This document shows, in pieces, positions 8,461-19,690 of a stretch of DNA of 64,000 nucleotides (positions are counted from its first letter, which is position 1; the number at the start of each line of letters is the position of its first letter). The notes under the pieces are model-generated. The model searched no databases. It was not told the origin of the DNA and saw only the letters and a list, made by a program, of their open reading frames with translations. Source of the stretch: Coniochaeta sp. PMI_546 (Eukaryota > Ascomycota > Sordariomycetes > Coniochaetales > Coniochaetaceae); assembly GCA_021432605.1 (NCBI GenBank), contig MU271152.1, positions 372,001 through 436,000 of the forward strand, written 5' to 3'. Position numbers and translations under genes: made by a program.

Positions 8461-10982
8461 TCACAATACCTTAATCTCCCCTCCAGTCCAACTAGGCGGC
8501 CGGTCCTCGCCCTTCTTCCCCCAGTCAGACTCGGCCGCCCCAACCACCAACTCCAGCGTCCACCCCTCAGTGAAGAACTCATGGCCGATCCAACTCCTGG
8601 TCCACGGCTGCCCATTCACCTTCACACTCTGAATAAACAAGTTGGCATAACTTGCATCAAACCCTTCCACAATCTTGACCCTCGCTGTCTTTCCCGTCAG
8701 GGGACTCGTAACTGCAACCTCTTCAAAGAAGGGCGGACTGATCAGGTAAACGTTCTGTCCGGCAACAGGGAACAGCCCGATCATGCCGAAGAACAAGAAG
8801 CTGCCCATCGCGCCCGAGTCGTCATTGCCTGGTAGCCCACCAGTTGTAGCATTGAACGATGCCGGGATGTGTGTGTGGATCCTCTTGGCCGAAAGCCCTG
8901 GGCGGCCGGCGTAGTGATAGAGGTAGACGGTCAGGAACACGGGCTCGTTGGAGATGTCTGCCAGACCAGACTGGTGGAAGAAGTCCAGTCGACGGATGAA
9001 GTCCTGTTCGCCGCCCAAGAGGGAGATGAGGGTTGAGATTGATTGGGGGACGATGCTGAGATTGCGTCAGTTACGCTTGTGCACAGAGACGGTAAGAGGC
9101 TAAGGATGAGAGAGTCTACTCACAACTGATACTGCCAGATACTGGCCTCGAACGTCTCGCTGGGATTGGAAGTCAGGGAGCAGAATCCTGCCAGAGACGA
9201 ACATGCGATGGGATCTTGGAAACCCCACGTCCCGTTCAGATACTTTGGCTGAAAGAACCCCGTGAACCCGGTGTCGGTCTCGTTGATAAACGACTTTTGG
9301 TCAGCCTTCCACAGGTTCCGCCAGTTAGTGCTCCTTGCAATATACTTGTCGTACACATCGGACCTTCCGAGACCCTGACCCAGGGTTGCCAGGCAGAAGT
9401 CATTGTACGAGTACTCAAGCGTCCTCGAGATGCTTCTCGAATTCGTGCCGAATCCGACAGGGTCAAAGTCGAGGTACGGTATGTAGTCCAGCTTCTTCCA
9501 GCTCTGAAGCCCGCCCCTCCCGTGATAGCTCCATTCCAGCGGTTCTACCTCTGCGTCCTTGATGATGGCTTCCAGAGCGAGGTTCCAGCCAATGCCGGTC
9601 AGGTTCTTGACGAAGGCATCGACCAGCACCACGTCGGCGTTGCTGCCTCCTTGCGTCCAGCCCTTGCAGAGCGACATGTGACAGTCCGGGAGCCAGCCTT
9701 CGTGCTTGTAGATGTCTAGGAGAGAATTCACCATCTGAGTCTGGGCCACAGGGTCGATGAGAGTCAAAAGCGGGTGCTGGACTCTGAACGAGTCCCAGAT
9801 GCTGGCAACTGTCAGCGTTATGCACCGCTGTGTTGCTTGACGTCCAGCTGCTGCCAGACCAGAAACTCACCAGTAGAAGGAGTCGAAGTACGGAATTCCG
9901 CTATCCCATTTCGGATTCTCCCCTGTATAGTTCTGCGGCGACATCATGGTTCGATACAGTCCGCTCCAGAAGCTCACCTGCAAATCCTTGCTCACTCCGT
10001 CTCCGGGTACAACGGACACTGGGCTGAGCTTCTCGCGCCACGCGTCTTCAGCAGCCGCTACTAGACCGTCGAACCCGGCAACCGGTTCAGGCACTTCGGT
10101 CTCCGCGCTCCGACACGCCTTGTCGGTACTGATGAAGCTCAACCCGACTCTCGCAGTCACGGTGTTGTTCACCAGGTTCTTGAACCTCACAAACCCACCC
10201 GCTTCAAGAAAAAACAGGTTGAAACCCCTGGTCACAAACAACTCCTTTGGCTCAGTGCCAGCCCTGTTATTAACCCACACACCAGAGTCGAGGACGTCGG
10301 CACCGAAAAAATCGACACAGAAGTGCATGACGTATGAGCCTGCGCCGAAGCTGGGTAAGAAGGTCCCATTGCCCTTCAACCTCCCTGTCGAGGCATCGAC
10401 ACTGATAGACGCATTCTGCCTGCTCTGCCACAAATCCGTCAAGTCGAGCAGCACCAGCGGATGCTCCTCGCCCGCAGTCGTGTTCCACTTCCCAGTCCCA
10501 TTCCCACCAGCAGCGGGAAACTCAAACCTCATGACGGCCGTGCGGTCCGCAACCGCCATGTCAGCTTTCACCCCATTCTCCAGCTCGAGCCCGAAATACC
10601 CTGGCCTCGCCTGGACGCTCTCGGTTTTCCACCCAATCTTCCGGTCACCTATTCTAAACTGGCAGGCATCCAACTCGTCCCCGGGGCACACTTGCGGAAA
10701 CAGAGGGAAGTTTCCGAGACTAGGGTTCCCGCCGGTACCAGAGTCATGTGCCGCACTGAAGCCCGTGATCTGGGCGCCGGGATCCGTCGCGAATCCGCCG
10801 GCGTTGGAGACTGACGAGTCCACGTCTGCTACGGCTTTTGCAAGACCATAGGGTCTGGAAGCACCTGCGAAGACGTTGCCGCCATTTTGACTGCCGATTA
10901 GGGGGTTTATCAGGGGGATAGGGTCGAATGTTGCTGAGGTGACACCGACAAGGAGTAGGAATGGAACGAAAATGAGTGCCAT
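8461..10982 (-). CDS. Secreted GH92 alpha-mannosidase
   Basis: Three exons on the minus strand: 10982-9871, 9801-9124 and 9055-8461 (introns of 69 and 68 bases), giving 794 residues. Both junctions restore family sequence: FYCIWDSFRVQHPLLTL across the first and WQYQF then IVPQSISTLISLLGGEQD across the second. A signal peptide (ALIFVPFLLLVGVTSA) is present. The N-terminal beta-sandwich opens with INPLIGSQNGGNVFAGASRP, the hallmark start of GH92. The C-terminal alpha/alpha barrel carries the conserved CKGWTQGGSNADVVLVDAF segment. GH92 enzymes are calcium-dependent exo-mannosidases, most often alpha-1,2, which here would trim mannan or N-glycans outside the cell. The gene is divergent from the MFS transporter at 11856. 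Full length for the family, no break seen. Confidence 0.93.
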
Positions 10983-11855
10983 GGTGATGACAAGCTACTT
11001 GCTTGACATGATTGACGGATCTCGCTCAGTAGATCGAAGCGCGCTGACGTTGAGCAGCGGGCTGGTACCTTAATAAATGAACTGCAGGAGCGGGGGGCTG
11101 GAAGATGATCTCACGGCATGATAGTCTACTATGATAGTGTAACTATACACTTGATTGTCCGGGGTATTTGGTTGCGAGGCCATGGTGCCTATCTTAAGGT
11201 TACCAGACTTTCTGATCCTCTCGTCTGCATATGGCATGGCAAGATAACCGTCAGACACGAGGGCATCATCCTGTCGTCCAGTGATGTTGGATTGAACCCC
11301 GCTGTTACGACCCTGAATCCAACTGTTGAAAAGGGCAGGTCGTTAACAAGGACAAGGAAGATGACCCGGCGGCGGCGGGAAAGAGAGTGCTGATCGTCTT
11401 CGGAAATGGAGCTTTATCCGGGACCAGGGTTCGACTGTCGGTGTCAACCTGCGATTTATCGAAGGTAGGTGTCGTGATACACTCAACTTCAGAACATCCA
11501 CACTCTTGGTAAAATAAAGGATTGTCGCATGGAAGAGGTTGAAGACAGTACAGAAAACGAACGATACCACACAAAAGGTCAAAGTGCTGACATAAGACAG
11601 ACCTAGACGTACATGGTCCAACACCTGAGCTCGGGCAGCTGTGGCCTTACAACATGAAACACGCCGGGAGTCATGTTTGGATCTGGGACCGGGTAATCGG
11701 AAGGGAAAAGGCCAGCTATGTGGTCTTTCTTGGTGTATACCTTATTCCAGGGCGAGGCTCACTCACGTATTGAATTTATATAAGTTAAGGTACCTTGAGA
11801 CTCTCAATTGAGCAAAATCTGCCGTATCTTCATATCGGATCGCATCTGGTCACAA
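10983..11855. other. Divergent promoter region, GH92 / MFS transporter
   Basis: An 873-base stretch between two start codons on opposite strands. It contains an AAGGTACCTT palindrome at 11787-11796, one copy of a motif that recurs elsewhere in the window. No gene is supported; an open frame reaching upstream to 11808 begins with TTG, not ATG. Confidence 0.6.
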
Positions 11856-13272
11856 ATGGACATCTACCGCGCCAACTTCGCCGGCCTGCTGGTCCTGTGC
11901 GCAGGTCTCTTTGCAGCACAGTACAGGCCATCAACCGCGGAATCGAAAAGCAGTGATAGCTCCTCTGCAGACCTCAAGGAGAAGCAAGACAACAACCCCG
12001 CTGGCAGTCCAGAAGCATCCCAGCGTTCCTTCCTCCTAGTCTACACCCTCGTCATGGCCGCAGACTGGCTGCAAGGCCCCTTCCTGTACTCCCTCTACAC
12101 AGAAGAGCACCGTGTCTCGCCTTCTCTCGTATCAACCCTGTTCACGACCGGCTTCCTCTCCGGCGCGGCCAGCGGCTACTTCGTCGGCTCGACCGCCGAC
12201 CGACGTGGTCGCAAGGCCGCGTGCCTCTTCTTCTGTGCCGCCTGCTCGCTCTCGTGCCTGGCGACTATGATCACCAGCGTCCCGATCCTGTTTGCAGGTC
12301 GGGTGCTGGGCGGTGTGAGCACCAGTCTGCTGTTTAGTGTGTTTGAGGGCTGGATGGTGACGGACTTTCATAACCGACAACTGGCGAGGAAGGGTGGTGA
12401 TCTGTCACAGACATTCGGGACTATGAGCACTTTGAATAGTCTTGTCGCTATTGCCAGTGGGGTTGTGAGCGAATGGTTGGTTTCTGTCACCGGCACGCGG
12501 AAGACGCCCTTCGCTGCGAGTGTGGTGCTGCTGAGCGTGGCGTTCTGGTTGATCTCGGTCAAGTGGGTAAGTTCAAGCTCTGGACTGGTCTTCTCGATGC
12601 AAAGTTGTAGCTGACACTATGGCTTAGGACGAAAATTATGGTGACACTGGTTATAAGAAGGCGGAGAGCCGGGACAAGCAGACAACCAGTGACAGCAAGC
12701 TCTGGACGACCCTCACCAACCCTCAGGTACTCGCGCTTGGCCTTGCATCCACCATGTTCGAAGGCTCAATGTACCTCTTCGTCTTCTTCTGGACACCGGC
12801 ACTCAAGTCGGCCCAGACAACCACCAGCGCGTTACCGTACGGCCTCATCTTCGCCAGCTTCATGGCGTCCGCCCTCGCAGCTTCGTTGGCATTCAACTTG
12901 ATCACAGCGCGGCAGGTGGTGCGATACTCGGCCCTGCTGGTCGCCATCCTCGCCACGGCCAACTTCTGCTTCTTCTCGTCAGTCCACCCCAAGTCAGAGC
13001 AGTCGACTTTCTGGATATTCTGCCTGTTCGAGGCCACCGTCGGGATGTACTGGCCTTGTACGGGGTATCTGAAGGGCAAGCTCATTGATGACGGCATGCG
13101 GGCCCAGGTGTATGCCATCTTAAGGATCCCTCTCAATCTCTTCGTTGTCGTGGTATTGCTGTATACCGGAGACGGCGAGGCTTTCGGCTCCGTGTTTGCC
13201 CTGTGTTCGAAGCTCTTGCCCGTAGCCTGTGGTGCGTTGGGGATTAGCTTGCTTGATAGTGATGCTCCGTAA
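11856..13272 (+). CDS. MFS transporter, molybdate-anion transporter (MFSD5/MOT2) family
   Basis: Two exons, 11856-12566 and 12628-13272 (61-base intron, phase 0), give 451 residues. I chose the ATG at 11856 because it yields MDIYRANF, the usual family start; the frame extends upstream only through a TTG. Multiple hydrophobic helices are visible, with the MFS loop motif GSTADRRGRKAA between helices 2 and 3 near residue 120. Family signatures include DWLQGPFLYSLY (about 72-83), FEGWMVTDFH, MFEGSMYLFVFFWTPAL and the late IPLNLFVVVVL. Members are plasma-membrane proteins linked to high-affinity molybdate uptake in algae and humans, but the substrate in fungi is little tested. A short Ser/Lys-rich loop sits after the first helix. 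No catalytic oddity is seen. Confidence 0.88.
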
Positions 13273-14274
13273 GTGCAAATACAGCCTGCGGAGATGTAAA
13301 GTAGCACCGGCCATCACATGGCGGAAACCAGAAATACTACCAAGTAGCGGTGACAGATATGACTGTCAGAGAAAAGACTGGAGAAGGTTATGGTATGCAG
13401 GTATCGATCAGAAGCTGACCCGGCAGCCCACATCCGGAAAGTGCCTAGATATGAAAGCAACTACGTGTGTCGTCCCAAGCTTTCCTTGAAGTCGACCTCT
13501 AAACATATCCAACACGCACTGCACTCGGGGCGTTCCCCCATGCTGCTGGGACATGGGCACCATATCTTGACCTCAAGTAACCTACGCTGCACCAGTAAGT
13601 AGGACTAACCTGACCATTGTAATGACACGCCGGCACGGAATATCAGCGCTATGGCACCAGACAATTGATTGTGTTCCTATGCTACAGCTGTCATGCCTAG
13701 CTGCCAGATCAAGTCTCTTCCCAAGCTATCTCAGCTCCTTTCCAGAATTCCATGATCTGACACTCAATCATCGAAGAGGGCTTTGGGAGCAAGACAACGC
13801 CGACTCCGGGACTGTGTAGCACCACCCTATTTCCCCTTCTGTCACGACCAATTCTGTCCGTTCTGCTCCTGGCCCTTCTTCCCCTGTGCTGCTGCCGCCT
13901 CCGCTGCGGCCGCCTTCCTCTCCGCCTCTGCGATCTTCGCGGCAAGTGGATTTCCAAACATATTTGCGCGTACAGTGGTCTGTGTCGGGAGCGAAGTTTG
14001 GTTGATGTCTTGTAGTGTGGTAGACGTCTACTGTCTGCTGGCCTGTAGCCGAGATGCCCATCTTGCTGTCGTAGACCATAGTCTCAACTGTGTAGCTTGG
14101 GTGCGTCTGCGTGGTGGGTGCTGATAAAGCGAGATGTCCAAGATCCCAGCGCGAGGTTTCGTGGGCCTTATAGTTCCGAGCCTCGAGTCAATGTGCAGTC
14201 CCAAGAATTGGTAATAATGCCGAAGGAGAGAGCAGTCCACCATCTCGAACTCTGTTCACCACACCAAGCTCTAT
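13273..14274. other. Convergent 3' region with one weak small ORF
   Basis: Lies between the 3' ends of the MFS transporter and sirtuin genes. Apart from the small minus-strand reading frame listed at 13842-13961, I see no gene, RNA or repeat here. Confidence 0.5.
13842..13961 (-). CDS. Possible small protein or last exon, Ala/Lys/Glu-rich helix
   Basis: An ATG-initiated frame of 39 residues starts MFGNPLAAK and continues as an alternating Ala/Glu/Lys/Arg helix (AEAERKAAAAEAAAA) ending GQNWS. The same frame stays open upstream for about 25 codons to a TAG at roughly 14025, and that TAG sits in an ACAGTAG context that could be a splice acceptor. It may therefore be the last exon of a slightly longer gene whose first exon I could not fix. 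The composition looks like a genuine amphipathic coiled helix rather than noise. I recognise no family. Confidence 0.3.
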   Translation of the reverse strand: MFGNPLAAKIAEAERKAAAAEAAAAQGKKGQEQNGQNWS

Positions 14275-15315
14275 TCACTCCTCCACTCCAAACGTCCCAT
14301 CTTCCCTCAACTTCCCTATAATCGGCTCCAGCAACCTGGGCAACACCTCCGCCGCGTCACCCGCAAAGGCGAAATCCCTCGGCCCCAACTCCCTCAAGTT
14401 CTCCCTCGTCTCCGCATCCAGATTCACAGTGACGATGCTCGTCCCCGGTCCCTGCGCCTTATACACATACCCAGCCGCCGGATGCACGACCGCACTCGTC
14501 CCAATGACCAAGACCACGTCGACCTCGTCCTCGCGAATCCACCGATCCACCCCCCTCAACATCTCCGCATCAAGGCTCTCCCCAAACCACACCACACCGG
14601 GCCTCTTCAGCCCCGTCCCACACTTCGGACACCCCGGCAGTTCCCCCCTCGGTATCCTGCCCAGCTCCGTGTCCGGATCCAACAGCGCCTCCAGCCCCCC
14701 CTCCTCGCTCGCCGCCTGCAGGCTCTCGCAGAGCGGATCGTCATAATTCTCCTTCTCCACCCAATCACAGCCGTCACACTTGAGATCAAACAAACTCCCA
14801 TGCAGCAGCCTCAGCCTCTCCTCACCATGACCGGCCCGCCGATGCAAGCCGTCGACATTCTGACTCAGGCACAGGAAATCCACCCCCGCTCGCCCACCCC
14901 CCCTCTCCGCCAGGGCGGCGAGCGCCCTGTGCCCCGCGTTGGGCTCGGCCTTGAGCGCCATGTGCCGCCTGTAGGCGTAGAAAAGCCACACCAGGCCCGG
15001 GTCGGCCGCGAAGGCCTCCGGGGTGGCGAGGGAGGCGGCCTCGTGGTTGCGCCAGTAGCCGCCTGCCCCGCGGAAGGTGGGGAGGCCGGAAGAGGCGGAC
15101 AGGCCGGCGCCGCAGAGGGCGAGGATGCGGCGGGCGGAGCGCAGGCGGGAGTGGAAGGCTGGGAGGGAGTTGTAGTCTGGGTTTGCTGGGGCCATTTTGG
15201 GGGTTGAGAATAGTGAGAAGGGTGCCTTGGGTTTGGGAAACAGGGGGCGAGACAAGAGGGCTGATGCTGATGTGACGGAGGATGGGGTTGGGATATGGCG
15301 GATGGTCTTGATCAT
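14275..15315 (-). CDS. Sirtuin, class III (SIRT5-like) NAD-dependent deacylase
   Basis: Single exon, 346 residues. NAD-binding motifs: GAGLSASSG at 69-77 and SQNVDGLH at 151-158; the catalytic His is H172 in LLHGS. Zinc cysteines are C180/C183 and C229/C232, and RPGVVWFGE follows near 238. The pair Y113 and R116 (YxxR) matches the residues that in SIRT5/CobB-type enzymes bind succinyl or malonyl lysine, so desuccinylase/demalonylase activity is likely. The first 40 residues lack acidic residues and are Arg/Lys/Ser/Pro-rich, consistent with a mitochondrial presequence; a second ATG at codon 41 could give a cytosolic form. The enzyme would remove acyl groups from lysines using NAD. A long open frame on the other strand is only a GC-rich shadow. 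Confidence 0.92.
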   Translation of the reverse strand: MIKTIRHIPTPSSVTSASALLSRPLFPKPKAPFSLFSTPKMAPANPDYNSLPAFHSRLRSARRILALCGAGLSASSGLPTFRGAGGYWRNHEAASLATPEAFAADPGLVWLFYAYRRHMALKAEPNAGHRALAALAERGGGRAGVDFLCLSQNVDGLHRRAGHGEERLRLLHGSLFDLKCDGCDWVEKENYDDPLCESLQAASEEGGLEALLDPDTELGRIPRGELPGCPKCGTGLKRPGVVWFGESLDAEMLRGVDRWIREDEVDVVLVIGTSAVVHPAAGYVYKAQGPGTSIVTVNLDAETRENLRELGPRDFAFAGDAAEVLPRLLEPIIGKLREDGTFGVEE

Positions 15316-16700
15316 GGATGCGTCTGCCTGCGATGAGGCTGGAAAGAGCTGATGCTATGAACTGGAAAAGAAGGTAGATGGTTCAGCTGTGCCGAGTATA
15401 CGGTAATCTGTATATGCCTGAGATGCGTATTGCGTGAACAGAAGCTGGCTAGCTAGGTAGGCTACGAGGTCATGTCCGCCTGGTACGGATGCCTAGGACA
15501 CGAGAGCGAGGTCTAACATGATGTTCAACTAGACTACCTGTATGAGTTTAACTGCCTTTCGTGTTATACAGATGACGCATAAAAGTGCTGCCCCGCATCG
15601 ACTCTTCTATATCACAAGGCACCTTAGACTATCTTAATCAGTGCTCTTAAACAAGCGTAAGATCTTCTAGATTTTAAATCAATTATACGACAGCAGAGTT
15701 GAACAGCCAGTGAGAATTTATTTGCCCGTCGATATCTCAACGCATAAATACTGCGTAGTAAGGCCGTTGATGCCTTCGCATGAGCATGAAAAGGCAGTGG
15801 ATGACGGTCGCACAGCAGTAGCGCGCATCCCGTCCAAGCCCGGCAGCGTAGCACTGGTAGCTGACCAGGCAAAACGCTCATCATCTCAGGTGTGTCGTCC
15901 TTTGTTTGTTTTGCTGTGCGGCACGAAACACACCGACCGCAGGCAACCACCTCGGCGTGAAATGAGAAAACGCTGGAATGGAGACATGCCAAATATGCCT
16001 GTGGGTCATTACCCGAAATGAGGGGTCTTGGAGTGATCTTGGACTGGTCTTGGACTGTCTTGGGAGTGTCTTAGGAGATGTGCGTAGTTGGGGTCCAAAA
16101 CTTGGCCCCCTTGAGTCTTTGGTCTCCCGGTTCACAAGTCACAGGTTTGACAAAGACAAGCTTGATCCCCGTGTAGCTAAGAGGCGACATCTCGCAGAGA
16201 CGACGTGTCACACAACTGAAGCAGGGGCAGGGGATGTAAATCTATAGTTCCGCCCCAAAAAGGGGATCAATCCATGTTGAGTTACTATGCTTCTAGAGGT
16301 ATCAACTGTACACCCAAGTACACAAGCGCAACACGAAGCGCAGATATGACAGTCGAAACCACACACAACACAAATCGTGGGTTCGGTCCTGCTTTAATCC
16401 AATGCCCAGCTACACAACCCATCTTTTTTTCTCCCTCCCTCTGGTGCCGCGAATCCGCCACCGCAAGACATAAAAACTCCGAGTGACAATGCAAGTCCGA
16501 TGCATTCCCTTCGAGACCGGTATTAAAAAGCTGCGTAGACGTAAAAAATAACCGCCCAACCTCGATCTGCACAGAGCAAACCAGCGCAATGGGAAGAGCG
16601 AGTCGAGCTTCTGGGTGTAATGATCGTGTCGAAAGACTTTAAAATTATGTCGGTCTCGAGCATTGTGTGGCTAAGTTATCGATTGATGACAAAAGTCAAC
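15316..16700. other. Non-coding between sirtuin and CRH gene
   Basis: Contains the sirtuin promoter and the 3' region of the CRH gene. The open frames present are short, lack domains and conflict with one another. Nothing else is seen. Confidence 0.5.
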
Positions 16701-17949
16701 CTAGAGGAAGAGGGAGCCGAGGAAGACACCGGCGCCCATGACAACAACGTTGGCCATGGACAGCGCGACCTTGCCGGAGCCAGCCTTCTGCGGCGCGTTG
16801 TTGGCAGTTCCACTAGGCGTGGATGAGACAGCGGCAATACCGGCAGAGACGGTAGCACTGGAGACCGGGGAGCTGCCGCTGCCGGTAGCCTTGGAGGAGC
16901 CAGACGTGGAGGTGGACGAGGAGGAAGACGACGTCACGGTGGTGAGGGTGGTTGCCGTGATAGAAGACGAGGACGAGCTGCCGCTGCTGACGGCCTTGCT
17001 GGTTGTCTTGGATCCAGTGGCGCTGCTCGAGGACGTGGGAGTGTCGGCCTTGGAACCATCCGTGTGGACGATGATGCTGCCGTAGGTGCCCGACTGGTCG
17101 CCGTACTCGTAGCTGGTGGCGCCCGTCTTGCCGTTGCTGTAGTCTGTCACCGAGAGTTTCTGATAGTAACCGATGAAAGGGGCCTGGGAGAAGTCCGTGT
17201 GGCCACCGGCCCACTGGACGGTGCCCTCGGGCGCGTCCTTGCCGCCGGCGACCCAGGTGCCGAGCTTGATCTGCATGGGAGTCTGGGGGTAGGTCGAACC
17301 GCCCTTAGCGGCGTCGTAGGTCAGCGTGCGCACCACAACGTCATCTATGAGCCATTGGAGCTGCGTGGGCTGCCAGTCGATCGTGTACTTGTGGACGGCG
17401 CCCTGGGGGTTGTTGACGGGCGAGTAGCCGCCGCGGTCGTAGGTTGTCGTATCACCCTTGCTGAAGTAGTTGGTCTGGACCTGGGTTGTATCGCCGCCGA
17501 GCCACTCCCAGTCGATCTCGTCTAGGTCGTCGGACTGGAGCACAAAACTAGTGACGACGCCGACGCCGTTTGAGGCCTGGATCCATGCGTCTACCTTGCC
17601 GAAGAAGATGTACTCCTTGCTTGTCACGGTCGGGGCCTGCCCTTCCTTGTCGATCCGGAAGACTGCACCCTTGGAGCTGTCGTAGGTGAGAGAGGTGCCC
17701 TCCGCTAGTGTGAACCAGTCGCTCTTGCCCTGAGTAAAGTCGATCTCGATCGTACCACCGACAGCAGGGTCGGCAGCACACTCTGATGGGAGAAACTTGT
17801 TAGTATCTTGCAAAAGGTCTAGGGGGGTTGAGGCAGCCATGGTACTTACTGTCACCCTTGACGGGATCGCAGAGGGAGTGTGTCTGTGCAGATGCAAGAC
17901 CCGAGGTGGCCAGGACCACCACGGCAGTGGAGAGAATTTGGGAAAACAT
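16701..17949 (-). CDS. GPI-anchored CRH-family GH16 cell-wall transglycosylase
   Basis: Two exons on the minus strand, 17949-17850 and 17782-16701 (67-base intron with donor GTAAGT and acceptor ATCAG), give 393 residues. Exon 1 encodes the signal peptide (MFSQILSTAVVVLATSGLASA) and the first conserved Cys; exon 2 opens with KCAADPAVGG. The GH16 catalytic motif DEIDWEW lies at 121-127, with E122 as nucleophile and E126 as acid/base by family knowledge. Aromatic substrate-site residues follow (WLIDDVVVRTL, WAGG). After about residue 270 comes a long Ser/Thr linker, then a C-terminal hydrophobic tail preceded by small residues, typical of a GPI signal. CRH enzymes (Crh1, Utr2, Crf1) link chitin to beta-1,6- or beta-1,3-glucan at the wall. 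No CBM18 module is present, so it is nearer the Crh1 than the Crr1 type. Confidence 0.94.
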
Positions 17950-18018
17950 GGCTGAAATCTGATCTGTTGGATGGCCGCTGAGTGCTGCAATCGTACACAC
18001 CCGATACTGCTGGGCTAC

Positions 18019-18024
18019 TATATA
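18019..18024 (-). promoter_or_regulatory. TATA element of CRH gene
   Basis: TATATA lies 70 bases upstream of the CRH start codon on the minus strand, a suitable distance for a fungal TATA box with a short leader. Confidence 0.5.
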
Positions 18025-19680
18025 AGACAACCGCAGGCAAAGTTCGGATGCAGGGCTTCGGGGCACAGATCGAAGTGTTTGTTTAAGTTGTTGATGTTAA
18101 GTTCTAGTAGTCGTACACGCCTCGTGGTTCGTATGGCGTGTTTTGCACGTCTGATGCCGTTGGTAGATGCGAGTTGGAAAGTAAACAAGAGAGCTGAGCG
18201 AGTGGATGGCACGAGCCAAGGAGACGTTGTTTAAGAAGGTTGGAACGACAGACAGAAACAATGTGATGGTAAGAATGACGAGAGAAAATAAGAGGCAGGA
18301 AAGACTGAGCAACGGGCGCCTGCTGGTTTTATTGAGCTGGAACGCAGCTGCTGAGCTGCAGGCTTGGGAAGGACCTGGGGAGATGAGGGCGCCATCGGTT
18401 GTTGCACGTTGTTTCCGTTTCCACAGGGATCTTCTCAGGGGTAAGGTAAGGTCAGGTAGTAGCAGGGTAACAGGGTAGCTGCCAGTGAGGAAGGTATGTG
18501 CTGCGTAATTTTAGTGGACCAAAAACCACCAACCACCTCACCTTGGACCTGCTAAGCCTCGATTCGACGCTCCCTTGACCCAAACGGTAGCCCGTCATTG
18601 GCTGTCAGTTCGAGACTGCAAGACATGGGATGGACCCAACCTCCCCCCCGTCGCGGCTTGCGGGTCTGCCAGCTCTGTCCACTTCTTCTCCAGTTCTCTG
18701 CGGCGTGGCTGACGAAGGAGCCGAAGCCCAGACAAACCCAGACCGGACAAGACCAACTGGGGCCAATGAATACGAACTGTAACCTCCCAGATCGAGTGCT
18801 CTCTCCTGGCGCATAACGATGCAAAGGCCTTTGTTATTACTCAAATCATTCGCAATGTTGTCCTCATGACTCCTTCGAAACGGTGCTCAGTAAGAACGCT
18901 TTGATGGCATCTCGCCATCAGGAACCTCAAGACCCATCAACCTATTGTAAATTTGTAGTAGATGTCGAGCAACACGAGATGCGCGCAGATGGCGAGTCAC
19001 GAATGGTAGCACTGCATGCATGACAAGCACACAAGTCTATTAGAGCACGTTCAAAGGGTATCACCAGATTCCATCACACCTTTCCGTGGTCTCCCAACCG
19101 GAGGCGGCGTTTAGGTTTGGACTTCCATGCTTCGATGATCGCCCGCCTGCCTTGCCGTGTCGTGTACATGTGCGATTCTGGAGACGGGACGGGATGCAGG
19201 CTCCAAAGATCTTAGCGTGCCCCAACTGGAAACGGTGTCGCAGGTGAAAATAGGGAAAATAGGGGACCTGTGGATCTACATCTGAAATCTTGACCGCTGT
19301 ATAACGACCAATCGTGTCCTTGTGCACAATTTACTTGCGCATCTTATACCCGCTGAACCTGGAAATATGCAAAATATCATCCTTTCTGTTTGTCATGCAA
19401 ACCTTCCAGGAGATCCAGTCGCCCGCCCTTGAAACAGGAGATTCCAGTGGAGCTCTTGTACACAGTAATGTATGAGTCGCTGCTGGACAAAGTAGACGAC
19501 GGCGCAGGGCTGACCCTGACAACACAAGCGGATTATCAGGAGAATAGGAACTTTTATGTGTACCTACCTTAGTCCGCCTGGATTTTGAGAAAACGGATCC
19601 GAGCCTAGATGACACCTCAGCGTCACGCAAATACACTACATGTAGCGTCCTAGCAACGTTTCATTCCGTCAATGAATACC

Positions 19681-19690
19681 TAGGTACCTA
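19681..19690. repeat. AGGTACCT palindrome copy
   Basis: Perfect 10-base palindrome TAGGTACCTA followed directly by AGGTAAGG. It is one of a family of at least seven AGGTACCT-type copies in the window's non-coding DNA. Confidence 0.6.

Noticed and set aside
11808-11855. Upstream extension of the MFS transporter start
   Set aside because: The extended frame starts at TTG; the first ATG in frame is at 11856 and gives the family's usual N-terminus.
18455-18478. Sequence resembling a homing-endonuclease site (repeated CAGGGTA)
   Set aside because: Only a short partial resemblance from a local GGTAA/GGGTA repeat; no endonuclease gene is present.
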